The notes: generated by a model from the sequence alone, not told the origin. A stretch of 64,000 nt of DNA from an uncultured Eubacteriales bacterium (GCA_900540805.1 UQHL01000001.1:310001-374000), one strand, 5' to 3'. Shown: positions 23,781 to 32,196, counted from the stretch's first letter. Made by a program: numbers and translations.

Positions 23781-24980
23781 TTATTCGAGCGCGGCCACAA
23801 AACGGGCGATCCGTCCCAACCCTTCCTCGATATCCTCCAAAGAGAGCGAATAGGAAAGCCTCACGCAGTCGTCCGCGCCGAAGGATACGCCGGGCACCGT
23901 CGCCACTTTTTCCGCCTCCAGAAGCGCGTCCGAGAAAGCGATCGAGCCGTCGATCGTCTTGCCCGCATAGCGTTTGCCGTAAATCCCGTTTACCGCCAGC
24001 ATCACGTAAAACGCGCCGTCGGGCTCCACGGCGGAAAGCCCGTCGATCTTCGCGATCGTCTCCAGCATTTTTTTCCGCCGCGCGGCGAATACGTTCACCA
24101 TTCCTTCAATCTCGCTTTCGGGCGAAGAGAGGGCCTCGATCGCCGCATACTGCGCAATCGAGCAGGCGTTGGAGGTGGCGTGGCTCTGAAAGGAATCGAT
24201 CGCCTTGGCGACGTCCTTGGGCGCGGCGAGATAGCCGATACGCCAGCCCGTCATGGCGTACGTTTTGGAGACGCCGTTGACCGTAATCGTCAGCTCCTTC
24301 ATTTTTTCGGAGCAGGCCGCGATGGAAAAGGACTTCACGCCGTTATAGCAAAGCTTTTCGTAAATCTCGTCGGAAAGAACGAAAATTTCCGCCTCCTCGC
24401 AAACCTTTGCAATCGCCCGTACCTCGTCCTCCGTATAGACGGTGCCCGCGGGGTTGGAGGGAGAATTGAAAATCAGCATTTTCGTTTTGGGCGTTATTGC
24501 TTTTTTCAGCTGTTCGGGGGTAAATTTGAATTTATTTTCCCGTTTGCCCTCTATGTAAACGGGAACGCCGCCGCACACCTTCACCACTTCGGGATAGGTC
24601 AGCCAATAGGGCGCGGGAATAATCACCTCGTCCCCTTCCTCCAGCACGGCGAAGCAGGCGTTGAAAATCGAATGCTTCGCGCCGTCGGAGACGATCACCT
24701 GCGACGGGTCGTAGTCGAGGCCGTTATCGCGGCGGAATTTATCGCAGATCGCCTTTCTTAAAGGAAGCAGCCCCGAAGAAGGCGTATATTTTGTGTAGCC
24801 TTTGTCGAGCGCGGCTTTTGCGGCGTCGATGATATGGGCGGGGGTATTGAAATCAGGCTCTCCCGCGCCGAAGGAGACAACGGGTTCCCCCGCGGCCTTC
24901 ATGGCCTTCGCCTTCGCCGTAATAGCGAGCGTCAGCGACGGAGCGATGACGGACATTCTCGAAGCGATTCTTTTGTTCAT
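23781..24980 (-). CDS. Aspartate aminotransferase-like PLP enzyme (class I, group Ib)
   Basis: A 399-residue fold-type I aminotransferase. Visible landmarks are SFGAGEPDFNTPAHI near residue 36, TPSSGLLPLR, FNSPSNPAGTVY near 171, and the PLP lysine K239 in VNGVSKTYAMTGWRIGYLAA. This is the aspartate aminotransferase type common in Firmicutes, linking aspartate and oxaloacetate; related substrates such as alanine or aromatic amino acids cannot be excluded. A candidate promoter TTGCTT-17-TAAAAT lies at 25043-25071. Confidence 0.88.
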   Translation of the reverse strand: MNKRIASRMSVIAPSLTLAITAKAKAMKAAGEPVVSFGAGEPDFNTPAHIIDAAKAALDKGYTKYTPSSGLLPLRKAICDKFRRDNGLDYDPSQVIVSDGAKHSIFNACFAVLEEGDEVIIPAPYWLTYPEVVKVCGGVPVYIEGKRENKFKFTPEQLKKAITPKTKMLIFNSPSNPAGTVYTEDEVRAIAKVCEEAEIFVLSDEIYEKLCYNGVKSFSIAACSEKMKELTITVNGVSKTYAMTGWRIGYLAAPKDVAKAIDSFQSHATSNACSIAQYAAIEALSSPESEIEGMVNVFAARRKKMLETIAKIDGLSAVEPDGAFYVMLAVNGIYGKRYAGKTIDGSIAFSDALLEAEKVATVPGVSFGADDCVRLSYSLSLEDIEEGLGRIARFVAALE

Positions 24981-25042
24981 ACGATTTATCTCCGAATAAA
25001 TTATTTTTTCGATTTTTTGAGGGCGTAATATTCTATTTCTCT

Positions 25043-25071
25043 ATTTTACTCGCTTTCCCCAAAAAAAGCAA
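25043..25071 (-). promoter_or_regulatory. Candidate promoter of the aminotransferase gene
   Basis: Minus strand: -35 TTGCTT (25066-25071), 17-bp spacer, -10 TAAAAT (25043-25048). Confidence 0.45.
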
Positions 25072-25101
25072 CTTTACAAAGGCGGTTTATGACAAAATTT
25101 T

Positions 25102-25395
25102 TTATTTCTCTTTAGGAATTTGCGCCTTTTCCTTACCCCGAACGATTTTACAATTATAAGATAAAACAGTAAAAATTGTAGTTTTCAGCGCCCAAGCGAT
25201 TTTTACAACCGCGTCGGCCGAAAGATATCCTTGACTTGTACTTTTCAGCCAGCGACGGAAGGTGGCGGGCGTAACCCCTACCTTTTCGGCCATATATTTT
25301 ACGTCCCAGCGATTCTTTTTCATGAGAAATGCGACGGTTTCCATATCGATAAAATCGTAAAACGGCTCTTTCTCACTCGTTTTTTGTGTTTTCAT
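25102..25395 (-). CDS. HTH regulator of a divergent switch
   Basis: A 97-residue protein with a central helix-turn-helix (WDVKYMAEKVGVTPATFRRW, then SADAVVKIAWALKTTIFTVL). It is transcribed away from three other HTH genes; its promoter (25444-25472) has one palindromic site exactly within the -35/-10 spacer, so it is a good candidate autorepressor. The ribosome site AAGGAG precedes the ATG. Base composition is lower in GC than the flanking core genes, suggesting acquisition. Confidence 0.75.
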   Translation of the reverse strand: MKTQKTSEKEPFYDFIDMETVAFLMKKNRWDVKYMAEKVGVTPATFRRWLKSTSQGYLSADAVVKIAWALKTTIFTVLSYNCKIVRGKEKAQIPKEK

Positions 25396-25420
25396 AGCTT
25401 TTTCTCCTTAACTGCTACTG

Positions 25421-25485
25421 TACTAATTTTTAGTATTTACAACATTCTACTACTAAAATTTAGTATTGTCAACTAATTTTTAGTA
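25421..25485. promoter_or_regulatory. Three 15-bp palindromic operators in the divergent HTH region
   Basis: TACTAATTTTTAGTA (25421-25435), TACTAAAATTTAGTA (25451-25465) and AACTAATTTTTAGTA (25471-25485), with centres 30 and 20 bp apart. The middle copy fills the spacer of the minus-strand promoter and the third lies just downstream of the TTGTCA of a possible plus-strand promoter. The layout resembles a phage-type bistable switch. Confidence 0.8.
25444..25472 (-). promoter_or_regulatory. Promoter of the minus-strand HTH gene
   Basis: Minus strand: -35 TTGACA (25467-25472), 17-bp spacer, -10 TAGAAT (25444-25449). The spacer is occupied by the middle palindrome. Confidence 0.75.
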
Positions 25486-25505
25486 GTTAATAGTAAAATG
25501 AAACC

Positions 25506-25709
25506 ATGAAACAGGAAATAGGCTGTAAAATTAAAGAATTAAGAAAACTAAACGGTTTAACGCAAAAAGAACTTGCTTTTCTTTTGCATAAATCGCCGAC
25601 GGGCGTTGCGAGCTGGGAACAGGGGCTATCGGAGCCCGGGGTGGAAGACATAAGGAAATTATGTTTTATCTTCCACGTATCGGCAGACGAATTACTCGAG
25701 ATAGAATAA
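25506..25709 (+). CDS. XRE-type HTH regulator 1
   Basis: A 67-residue Cro/CI-type protein (IKELRKLNGLTQKELAFLLH, then SPTGVASWEQG). No Shine-Dalgarno precedes the ATG, which is only about 12 nt after a possible -10 (TTGTCA at 25466-25471), so the message may be nearly leaderless. First of three tandem plus-strand HTH genes. Confidence 0.8.
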   Translation: MKQEIGCKIKELRKLNGLTQKELAFLLHKSPTGVASWEQGLSEPGVEDIRKLCFIFHVSADELLEIE

Positions 25710-25747
25710 CCCCGTGAATTTAACGCCACTAAATAAAAAGGATTAAA

Positions 25748-25960
25748 ATGATACCGCAGGAAGAAATCAAAAAACGTTTGCATGAAGAACTTACGGCGAG
25801 CGGAAAATCCCAGACGGAAATTGCACAGGCATTGGGAATCAAGCAACAAAGCGTACAGCAATATCTTTCGGGGCGCGCGTTGCCCTCCCTCGATACGTTT
25901 GCAAATCTTTGTGAAATTTTGGAGCTTGATCCCGCCTATATCCTCTGTCTTAAAAAATAA
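25748..25960 (+). CDS. XRE-type HTH regulator 2
   Basis: A 70-residue protein with HTH motif SQTEIAQALGIKQQSVQQYL and SLDTFANLCEILELDPAYIL. It lies 38 bp after the first regulator and 19 bp before the third; all three are probably co-transcribed. The target is unknown. Confidence 0.8.
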   Translation: MIPQEEIKKRLHEELTASGKSQTEIAQALGIKQQSVQQYLSGRALPSLDTFANLCEILELDPAYILCLKK

Positions 25961-25979
25961 GAGTAGAAAGATATAATCT

Positions 25980-26198
25980 ATGGAACTGCGGGAAGAAATA
26001 GGATTAAGACTCAAGCAAGCGCGTTTAGATAAACATATGACGCAGCAAGAGGTAGTAGAAAAATTGGGAATGGTGCAGACCTCTTACATACGATACGAAA
26101 AAGGCAAAGTCGAATTGGATTACGGTAAAGTCGTATTTCTCTGCAAACTTTTCGATATCACTCCCAACGAATTATACGGATTTACCAATAATATTTAA
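25980..26198 (+). CDS. XRE-type HTH regulator 3
   Basis: A 72-residue protein with HTH motif MTQQEVVEKLGMVQTSYIRY and LCKLFDITPNELYGF. It is distinct in sequence from its two neighbours, so the cluster is not a simple recent duplication. A perfect 20-bp inverted repeat follows directly. Confidence 0.8.
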   Translation: MELREEIGLRLKQARLDKHMTQQEVVEKLGMVQTSYIRYEKGKVELDYGKVVFLCKLFDITPNELYGFTNNI

Positions 26199-26200
26199 TC

Positions 26201-26245
26201 AACTACGGAGGGCGGACTATTTCATATAGTCCGCCCTCCGTAGTT
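26201..26245. repeat. Perfect 20-bp inverted repeat between convergent genes
   Basis: Arms 26201-26220 and 26226-26245 are perfectly complementary (arm begins AACTACGGAGGGCGG) with a TTCAT loop. The right arm overlaps the first two bases of the prfA stop codon. No T-run follows on either side, so it is not a classical intrinsic terminator, though it may still block convergent transcription. Confidence 0.85.
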
Positions 26246-27314
26246 ATTCGGTTTCGCTTGCGAGAAGCGCCTCGCGGTCGGCCAGCGTCAGCGCCTCCAC
26301 CATCGAGTCGATATCCCCCATGATGAAAGCGTCCAGGTTGTATTGGCTTACCCCGATACGGTGATCGGTGACGCGGCTCTGCGGGAAGTTGTAGGTGCGG
26401 ATGCGTTCGCTCCTGTCGCCCGTCCCCACGAGACTGCGGCGGTTTTCCGTCCGTTCCTTCGCGCTTCTGCCGTTATAGTAATCGTACAGCCTCGAGCGCA
26501 GAACCTTGAAAGCGCGCTCTTTGTTTTTCAGCTGCGAGCGCTCGTCCTGACAGGTGACGACGATTCCCGTCGGGAAATGCGTAATCCGCACCGCAGAGGC
26601 GACCTTGTTGACGTTTTGCCCGCCCGCCCCGCCCGAATGGAAAATATCGATGCGGATATCCTTGTCGTTGATCTCCACCTCCACGTCCTCCGCCTCGGGC
26701 AGCACGGCCACGGTCGCCGTAGAGGTATGGATGCGCCCCTGCGTCTCCGTCTCGGGCACGCGCTGTACGCGGTGAACGCCGCTTTCGTACTTCAGCCGCT
26801 TATACGCGCCCTTTCCCGAAACGTTATAGACCGCTTCCTTGACGCCGCCAAGCTCGGTTTCGCTGACGTCCAGCGCCTCGGTCTTAAGACGGTGCGCGGC
26901 GCAGTAATTCTGATACATGCGGCAAAGCTCCGCGGCAAAAAGCGCCGCTTCCTCCCCGCCCGCGCCCGCGCGGATCTCGAGGATACAGCTCCTCTCGTCG
27001 TTTTTGTCCTTGGGCAGAAGCAGAATTTTCAATTCCTCTTCAAGTTTTCCCAGCCGCTCCTTGCAGGCGTATCCCTCGTCGGAAAAAAGGCGACGCATTT
27101 CCGCATCCTCCTCGGTTTCCGCGCCCGCGAAGGCTTCCTTCATTTCCTTCTCGCAGGAGAGGTATTCGAGGTATTTTTCCGCCGCGTCCTTAAGGTCGGC
27201 CTGCTCCTTGGAATACTTCTGCCACGCCCCCATGTCCGCAATCGTTTCGGGGTCGGCAAGCTGTGCCGACAGATATTGATACCGTTTCAAAATGTCGTCG
27301 AGTCTCTTTAACAT
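26244..27314 (-). CDS. prfA: Peptide chain release factor 1
   Basis: Class I release factor recognising UAA and UAG. The 356-residue protein has GGQ at residues 231-233 (HSGGAGGQNVNK) for peptidyl-tRNA hydrolysis and the codon-recognition tripeptide PET at about 187-189 (QRVPETETQGR), fitting the P-x-T of RF1. It lies 18 bp downstream of the DUF1385-PrmC fusion, whose PrmC part methylates the GGQ glutamine, so enzyme and substrate are co-transcribed. Confidence 0.96.
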   Translation of the reverse strand: MLKRLDDILKRYQYLSAQLADPETIADMGAWQKYSKEQADLKDAAEKYLEYLSCEKEMKEAFAGAETEEDAEMRRLFSDEGYACKERLGKLEEELKILLLPKDKNDERSCILEIRAGAGGEEAALFAAELCRMYQNYCAAHRLKTEALDVSETELGGVKEAVYNVSGKGAYKRLKYESGVHRVQRVPETETQGRIHTSTATVAVLPEAEDVEVEINDKDIRIDIFHSGGAGGQNVNKVASAVRITHFPTGIVVTCQDERSQLKNKERAFKVLRSRLYDYYNGRSAKERTENRRSLVGTGDRSERIRTYNFPQSRVTDHRIGVSQYNLDAFIMGDIDSMVEALTLADREALLASETE

Positions 27315-27332
27315 ATTTCTATTTTCATAGGG

Positions 27333-29162
27333 TCAGACGACGATTTTTACAAATCTGTCCACGCCCTGCATATCCTTGAGGATCATCGCATAATCGCAGT
27401 ATTTGAACAATTTCACGACGTCCTCGGCTTCGCCCGCGCCCACTTCCATGATCAGCATGCCCCCGCGCGCGAGGTATTTGGTTGCGTCCAGCGCGATGCG
27501 GCGGTAAAAATCCAGCCCGTCCGCTCCGCCGTCCAGCGCGGAACGCGGTTCAAAATCCCTCACTTCCCGCTGAAGCGCGTCGATCTCCTTCGAGGGGATA
27601 TAGGGCGGGTTGCTGACGATAATGTTGTATCTGCCGCGTATGCGGGCAAAGAGATCGGACTGAATGAAATTTATATTCGCCTCGTTCGCCTCCGCGTTTT
27701 CCTTTGCGAGCTCCAAAGCCTCGGCGCTGACGTCCGACGCGGTGACCGTCACCTTGCGGCGGCTCTTTTCCAGCTCCTTATAAACGGAAATCGCAATCGC
27801 GCCGCTGCCCGTGCAAAGGTCGAGAATATTGTCTCCCTCCTCCGCCGCGGAAATCACCTGTTGGGCGAGCTCCTCCGTCTCGGGGCGGGGGATCAGCACT
27901 CTTTCGTCCACCTTGATTTTATAGCCGTAAAAATCCGCGTCCCCGATGATATACCACAGCGGCCGCCCCGTCAGACGTTCGTCCGCCACGCGCAGAATTT
28001 CCTTCGCCTGGCTCACCTTCAAAATGCGCTCCTCGTTATTAATCGCGCTCTTGGGAATATCCATGAGAATGGAAAAAATCCACTCCGCCTCCTCCTCGTC
28101 GATTTCGTTGTCGCGAAAGCGTTTTTTGGTGTTTCCCAGAAGCTCCGTCATCTTGCACGAGGTGGCGAACACCGTTTCGGGAACGGACGGATCGGCGTCC
28201 ATGGCCACCACCTTTTCAAAGGCGGCGATGGCGCACTCCATCATTCCGTCGTCGGGTTCCCTCGTCGTAATCCGCTGAAGGAGCAGGCCGGGGGCCTTGA
28301 AAACGAGGAAAAACTTATTTTTCGTCTTTGCCAGCGCCTTCAAAATTTCATAGGAAACGCCCGCGACGATCGGCAGCATCAGCAATTTGAAGGCCATGCG
28401 GATAAAGAAATCCAGCGTCTCGTTTCCCGTATAGATAAAGGTCCCCGCCGCCGCGTTGGCGAGGGAAAAGACAAGGATGCTCACCACCATGACGAGGAAC
28501 AAAAAGGTGGTGCCGCAGCGGTCGTGCACGCGGGAGCAGCCGCGCACGTTTTCCACCGTCAGAGGCTTCCCGCTCTCGTAGCAGGTGATCGTCTTATGCT
28601 CCGCGCCGTGATACATAAACACGCGGCGGAGGGTTTTGGACACCGACATCAGGAGGATATACAGGACAAAGACGGCGATGCGGATCGCGCCCTCGATGAG
28701 GTTGAACCACAGCCCCTCGAGGCCCGTGGTCTTAAACTTCGTAAGCCCCGTCAGCCACTGCGGCAGAAGCACGAAAATGACGATCGCCAGCGCGATTCCC
28801 AGCACGGTCGCCACGCCGTTGAGCAGTCCGTTGAGGTTGATTTTATGCTTTTCCGCCAGCCATTTTTCCGCCTTCGAGGGCTGTTCGGCCTCTCCCTCCG
28901 CCACTTCGGCGCTGCGCATAAGCACGCGGTTGCCGACGACCAGAGAGGAGACGAAGTTAAAAATCCCGCGCACAAAGGGCAGACGGGAAAAACGGCTCTT
29001 TTTTTCGGGCGGCAGAATACGCTGCGCCTCTATCTGAATATTGCCTTCGGGGTCGCGCACGGCGGTGGCCATCGCCTGTCTGCCGCGCATCATCACCCCT
29101 TCCATTACCGCCTGACCGCCGATATAAGTATAAGTTTTTTTAAGGTTTTTTTTCTTTTTCAT
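27333..29162 (-). CDS. prmC: DUF1385 membrane protein fused to PrmC glutamine methyltransferase
   Basis: One 609-residue frame joins two proteins that are usually separate. Residues about 1-325 are a DUF1385 membrane protein (GGQAVMEGVMMRGRQAMATA, MYHGAEHKTITCYE, CSRVHDRCGTTFLFLV) with about four or five TM helices. Residues about 340-609 are PrmC/HemK: an N-terminal helical domain, LIPRPETEELAQQV, SAM motif ILDLCTGSGAIAISVY and catalytic NPPY (IIVSNPPYIPS). PrmC methylates the GGQ glutamine of release factors, and prfA follows directly. No internal stop or frameshift is seen, and the linker is a short helical stretch. The fusion may tether release-factor methylation to the membrane (inference). 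Confidence 0.9.
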   Translation of the reverse strand: MKKKKNLKKTYTYIGGQAVMEGVMMRGRQAMATAVRDPEGNIQIEAQRILPPEKKSRFSRLPFVRGIFNFVSSLVVGNRVLMRSAEVAEGEAEQPSKAEKWLAEKHKINLNGLLNGVATVLGIALAIVIFVLLPQWLTGLTKFKTTGLEGLWFNLIEGAIRIAVFVLYILLMSVSKTLRRVFMYHGAEHKTITCYESGKPLTVENVRGCSRVHDRCGTTFLFLVMVVSILVFSLANAAAGTFIYTGNETLDFFIRMAFKLLMLPIVAGVSYEILKALAKTKNKFFLVFKAPGLLLQRITTREPDDGMMECAIAAFEKVVAMDADPSVPETVFATSCKMTELLGNTKKRFRDNEIDEEEAEWIFSILMDIPKSAINNEERILKVSQAKEILRVADERLTGRPLWYIIGDADFYGYKIKVDERVLIPRPETEELAQQVISAAEEGDNILDLCTGSGAIAISVYKELEKSRRKVTVTASDVSAEALELAKENAEANEANINFIQSDLFARIRGRYNIIVSNPPYIPSKEIDALQREVRDFEPRSALDGGADGLDFYRRIALDATKYLARGGMLIMEVGAGEAEDVVKLFKYCDYAMILKDMQGVDRFVKIVV

Positions 29163-29210
29163 GCTTTATACGTCCGTAGCCGTGCCCCGCGCGCCGCGTG
29201 CGCACGGTTC

Positions 29211-29250
29211 AAAAAAAAGGGCCTTAAGATGAAAAGACACCTTAAAGCCC
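29211..29250 (-). terminator. Terminator after rpmE
   Basis: Minus strand: GGGCTTTAAGGTG, 7-nt loop, ATCTTAAGGCCC, followed by eight T residues. Confidence 0.85.
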
Positions 29251-29265
29251 GTTTCGTTTCTTCCT

Positions 29266-29469
29266 TTACATACCGTATCTTTTCTTGAACTTATCGATAC
29301 GACCACCGGTATCCACCAGCTTCTGCTTGCCCGTGAAGAAAGGATGGCAATTGCTGCAAATATCCACTTTCATGACGTCCCCCTCTTTGGTGGTGCCCGT
29401 CTTGAAGGTAGCTCCGCACGCACAGACTACTGTTACTTCGTGATATTTGGGATGTATATCAGCTTTCAT
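29266..29469 (-). CDS. rpmE: Ribosomal protein bL31, zinc-type
   Basis: A 67-residue large-subunit ribosomal protein starting MKADIHPKYHEVTVVCACG and holding the zinc ligands CAC and CSNC of the C+ form. The start is set at 29469 with GAGGTG upstream; the longer open frame adds unrelated residues. Monocistronic with a strong terminator. Confidence 0.95.
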   Translation of the reverse strand: MKADIHPKYHEVTVVCACGATFKTGTTKEGDVMKVDICSNCHPFFTGKQKLVDTGGRIDKFKKRYGM

Positions 29470-29575
29470 TCTTATCACCTCGCTGTTTCGTGTGCTTTCC
29501 ATTTCAGATGCTTTCCCATTATAACGCTTTTTTTTTCGGCCGTCAACTGTTTTTGTGTGAATTTGCAAAAAATAG

Positions 29576-29604
29576 TTGCAAAATTGCCCGAAATGCGTTA
29601 TACT
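29576..29604 (+). promoter_or_regulatory. Promoter of the MDR gene
   Basis: Plus strand: -35 TTGCAA (29576-29581), 17-bp spacer, -10 TATACT (29599-29604). Confidence 0.6.
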
Positions 29605-29667
29605 GATTTTGAGAAAAGTTTCCGCCGCTCTGTTAAGCGGTAAAAAGCAAGGAAGTAAGCGGTATTC

Positions 29668-30666
29668 ATGAAAGTTTGGCAATTAAACTCCCCCAACAAT
29701 TTACAGCGCGCCGACGCGCCGGACCTCGAACTCACCGAAGACAAGGTAAAGGTCAAAATCACCAAGGCGCTCCTCTCCGAAGCGGATGTGGCGGTCTATT
29801 CGGGCGCCACGCGGGTGAAATACCCCGTCGTTCCCGGCAGATTCGCCATCGGGCAGGTGACGGAGGCGGCCGAGGATTCGTACATGAAAAAGGGCGACCG
29901 CGTTTATCTTGCGGGCGTCACGGAGGACGAGTGCGCTCCCGACGGGCTGCGCTTCGCGGGAGAAACGGCAAACGGCTTTTACCGCGATTTTGTCGCCGCG
30001 GGCGCCGACGAGGCGTACGTGCTTCCCGCTTCCGTCTCGGACGAGGCGGCCTTTCTCATCGACGCCGTGGCCATGGCGGAGCGCGTGGTAGATGAAATGC
30101 ATGTGTCCGTCGGCCAGCATATCCTCGTCGTAGGCGGGGGACTCTACGGAAACGTGCTCTGCCAGATCCTCATCTATCACCGCGCGGTGCCCATTCTGGC
30201 GGACAACAACGCCGAACGTCTGGCCCGCGCCAAAAAGAGCGGCATCTATTATACGTATCCCAACGACGATACGCTGAAGGAGCATATCCTTCAGGTGACG
30301 GGCGGCAAGCTTGCGGACGCGGCGGTCTATCTCGCCTTTTCCAACAAGAGCGAGCCCTCCACCGTCTTTTCGCTCGTCGCGCGGGAGGCGTACGTCGCCT
30401 ATTGCGCGATGACGGGAAAGCCCCTTGCGGTCAATCTCGAAAACGCGCTCAAAAACAACGTCACCGTCAAGGGAATCACCGAAAGCCGCGAATTTGTCTC
30501 TACCGCCATCAACATTCTGGCCAACAAGGCGGTGAATTTTTCCGAATTCGCCTATGCCAATTTTCCCGAGGAAAAACTGCCCGAGCTGCTGAAAAAATAC
30601 GCCGCTCTCACGGCGGAGGGGGTTCCCCTGCCCGAGGAAATCGACGTCGTCAAATTTATTTTTTAA
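29668..30666 (+). CDS. MDR-family dehydrogenase-like protein
   Basis: A 332-residue medium-chain dehydrogenase/reductase: a GroES-like N-terminus with PVVPGRFAIGQVTE and GDRVYLAGVT, then a Rossmann nucleotide site HILVVGGGLYGNVLCQIL near residue 150. The usual catalytic zinc ligands (Cys and the GHE motif) are missing: the expected position reads PGRFAIG. It may therefore be a zinc-independent reductase or non-catalytic. The last bases are partly duplicated downstream (30648-30732). Confidence 0.75.
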   Translation: MKVWQLNSPNNLQRADAPDLELTEDKVKVKITKALLSEADVAVYSGATRVKYPVVPGRFAIGQVTEAAEDSYMKKGDRVYLAGVTEDECAPDGLRFAGETANGFYRDFVAAGADEAYVLPASVSDEAAFLIDAVAMAERVVDEMHVSVGQHILVVGGGLYGNVLCQILIYHRAVPILADNNAERLARAKKSGIYYTYPNDDTLKEHILQVTGGKLADAAVYLAFSNKSEPSTVFSLVAREAYVAYCAMTGKPLAVNLENALKNNVTVKGITESREFVSTAINILANKAVNFSEFAYANFPEEKLPELLKKYAALTAEGVPLPEEIDVVKFIF

Positions 30667-30732
30667 GCCTTGGGAAGCGGAATGCGCCTCTTATCGCCGT
30701 CAAATTTGTTTTTCAAGCCTTGGGAGGCGGGC
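30648..30732. repeat. Tandem duplication of the MDR gene 3' end
   Basis: The 33 bp at 30648-30680 (CGTCAAATTTATTTTTTAAG and following), spanning the stop codon, recur at 30700-30732 with only three or four changes. The second copy is in the noncoding gap and is outside any recognised gene. Confidence 0.75.
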
Positions 30733-30805
30733 CGTCTCTCAAATAAGGGACGTATGTCCCCTCCCGCACATGCGGGTACGCGGCAAACGCCGCAGTGGAT
30801 TTTGT

Positions 30806-31621
30806 ATGATCAAATTTATCGCCACCGACCTGGACGGCACCCTGCTCGATCCGCGGGGCGTCCTCCCCAACGAAATTTTTCCTTTAGTCGCGCGCCTTTC
30901 GGAGTGCGGCATTCTTTTCGCTCCCGCCAGCGGCAGGCAGTACGCCAACCTGAAAAAGCTGTTCTTTCCCGTCTGGGAAAAGACGATTTTCATCTGCGAA
31001 AACGGCGCGCTCGTGCGGCAGGGCGACAAAACGCTCTATCTCAACGCCCTGTCCGCCGCCCCCATCAAGGGCATTCTCGACGCCGTCAGGCGGACGGAGG
31101 GTCTGTTTCCCATCCTCTGCGGAGCGGACAACGCTTACATAGAAAACAAGGAGGAGCCTTTCCGTACCCGAGCGAGAGGCCCCTATTCCAACTGTATAGA
31201 GCTGCAAAGCCTCGACGAGGCGATCGAACGGGAACCCGTATGCAAAATTTCCGTCTATAACGCCCGTTCCGCGCAGGAACAGGGCATGAAGGTATTGCCG
31301 CCCTTTTTGGAGGGCTTGAAGCTCACGCTTTCGGGCGAGCATTGGTGCGATATTTCCGCAGCGACGGCAGACAAGGGCGAAGCGGTAAAGGAGATACAAA
31401 AGCAGCTCGGCCTTGCGCCCGACGAATGTATGGCCTTCGGAGACCACATGAACGATCTGGGGCTTTTAAGGGCCTGCACGCATTCCCGCGCCGTCGAAAA
31501 CGCCTATCCGCCCGTTAGAGCCGCGGCCGCCGGGGTGGTGCCGTCCAACGCCGAATACGGGGTACTTAAAACGATTGCCGCGCTCCTTCGGGAGCGGGAA
31601 AAGGAGAATATTCATGTCTGA
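30806..31621 (+). CDS. Cof-type HAD phosphatase
   Basis: A 271-residue HAD-superfamily hydrolase with nucleophile motif DLDGTLLD at residues 8-15 and the C-terminal GDHMNDLGLL acidic motif; the C2-type cap between them suits Cof/sugar-phosphate phosphatases. The start is set at 30806 (MIKFIATDLDGT), since the upstream ATG adds unrelated residues. It overlaps the next gene by 8 nt. The substrate is not predictable. Confidence 0.88.
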   Translation: MIKFIATDLDGTLLDPRGVLPNEIFPLVARLSECGILFAPASGRQYANLKKLFFPVWEKTIFICENGALVRQGDKTLYLNALSAAPIKGILDAVRRTEGLFPILCGADNAYIENKEEPFRTRARGPYSNCIELQSLDEAIEREPVCKISVYNARSAQEQGMKVLPPFLEGLKLTLSGEHWCDISAATADKGEAVKEIQKQLGLAPDECMAFGDHMNDLGLLRACTHSRAVENAYPPVRAAAAGVVPSNAEYGVLKTIAALLREREKENIHV

Positions 31622-32177
31622 ACAGGAAAAAATTATGATTGCGTCGGACATTCACGGCTCGGCGCATTGGTGCGAAAAGCTTTTGGAGGCATTCGGACGG
31701 GAAAAGCCCGTCAAGCTTCTGCTTTTGGGAGATATCCTCTACCACGGCCCGAGAAACGAGCTGCCCGAGGGTTACGCGCCAAAAGAGGTTTTCGCCATGC
31801 TCAACCCGTTGAAGGAAAGGCTTCTTTGCGTCCGCGGCAATTGCGACAGCGAAGTGGATCAGATGGTTTTGGAGTTTCCTGTCCTTGCGGATTACGCCCT
31901 GCTGTTTTCGGCGGGACGGACGATCTACGCCACGCACGGACACCTCGCGGGCGAGGCCGCCCCGCCGCCCCTGTGCGCGGGCGATATTCTGCTCAACGGA
32001 CACACGCACGTCCCCTGCGTCAGAGAGCTTTCGGGCGGAATCTTGTACGCAAACTGCGGTTCCGTTGCCCTGCCCAAAGAAAATACCCCCCATTCCTATC
32101 TCGTTTTGGAAAAGGAAAAAATGCTGTGGAAGGATCTCGGCAAAGACGGGGAAATCTTCAATTTATTTGATTTATAA
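31614..32177 (+). CDS. YfcE/MJ0936-type metallophosphoesterase
   Basis: A 187-residue calcineurin-like phosphoesterase with metal motifs SDIHG, LGDIL, RGNCD, THGH and NGHTH in order. The start at 31614 follows AAGGAG. It overlaps the HAD gene, so the two phosphatases form an operon. YfcE-type enzymes act on phosphodiesters in vitro; the physiological substrate is unknown. Confidence 0.9.
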   Translation: MSEQEKIMIASDIHGSAHWCEKLLEAFGREKPVKLLLLGDILYHGPRNELPEGYAPKEVFAMLNPLKERLLCVRGNCDSEVDQMVLEFPVLADYALLFSAGRTIYATHGHLAGEAAPPPLCAGDILLNGHTHVPCVRELSGGILYANCGSVALPKENTPHSYLVLEKEKMLWKDLGKDGEIFNLFDL

Positions 32178-32196
32178 AAATTTTCGCAAAAAAATA

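Noticed and set aside
23598..24761. 387-codon open frame opposite the aminotransferase gene
   Set aside because: Shadow frame with no recognised domain.
25487..26014. 175-codon minus-strand frame across the HTH cluster
   Set aside because: Two convincing HTH genes are encoded on the opposite strand; composition is Phe/Ser-rich as in a mirror frame.
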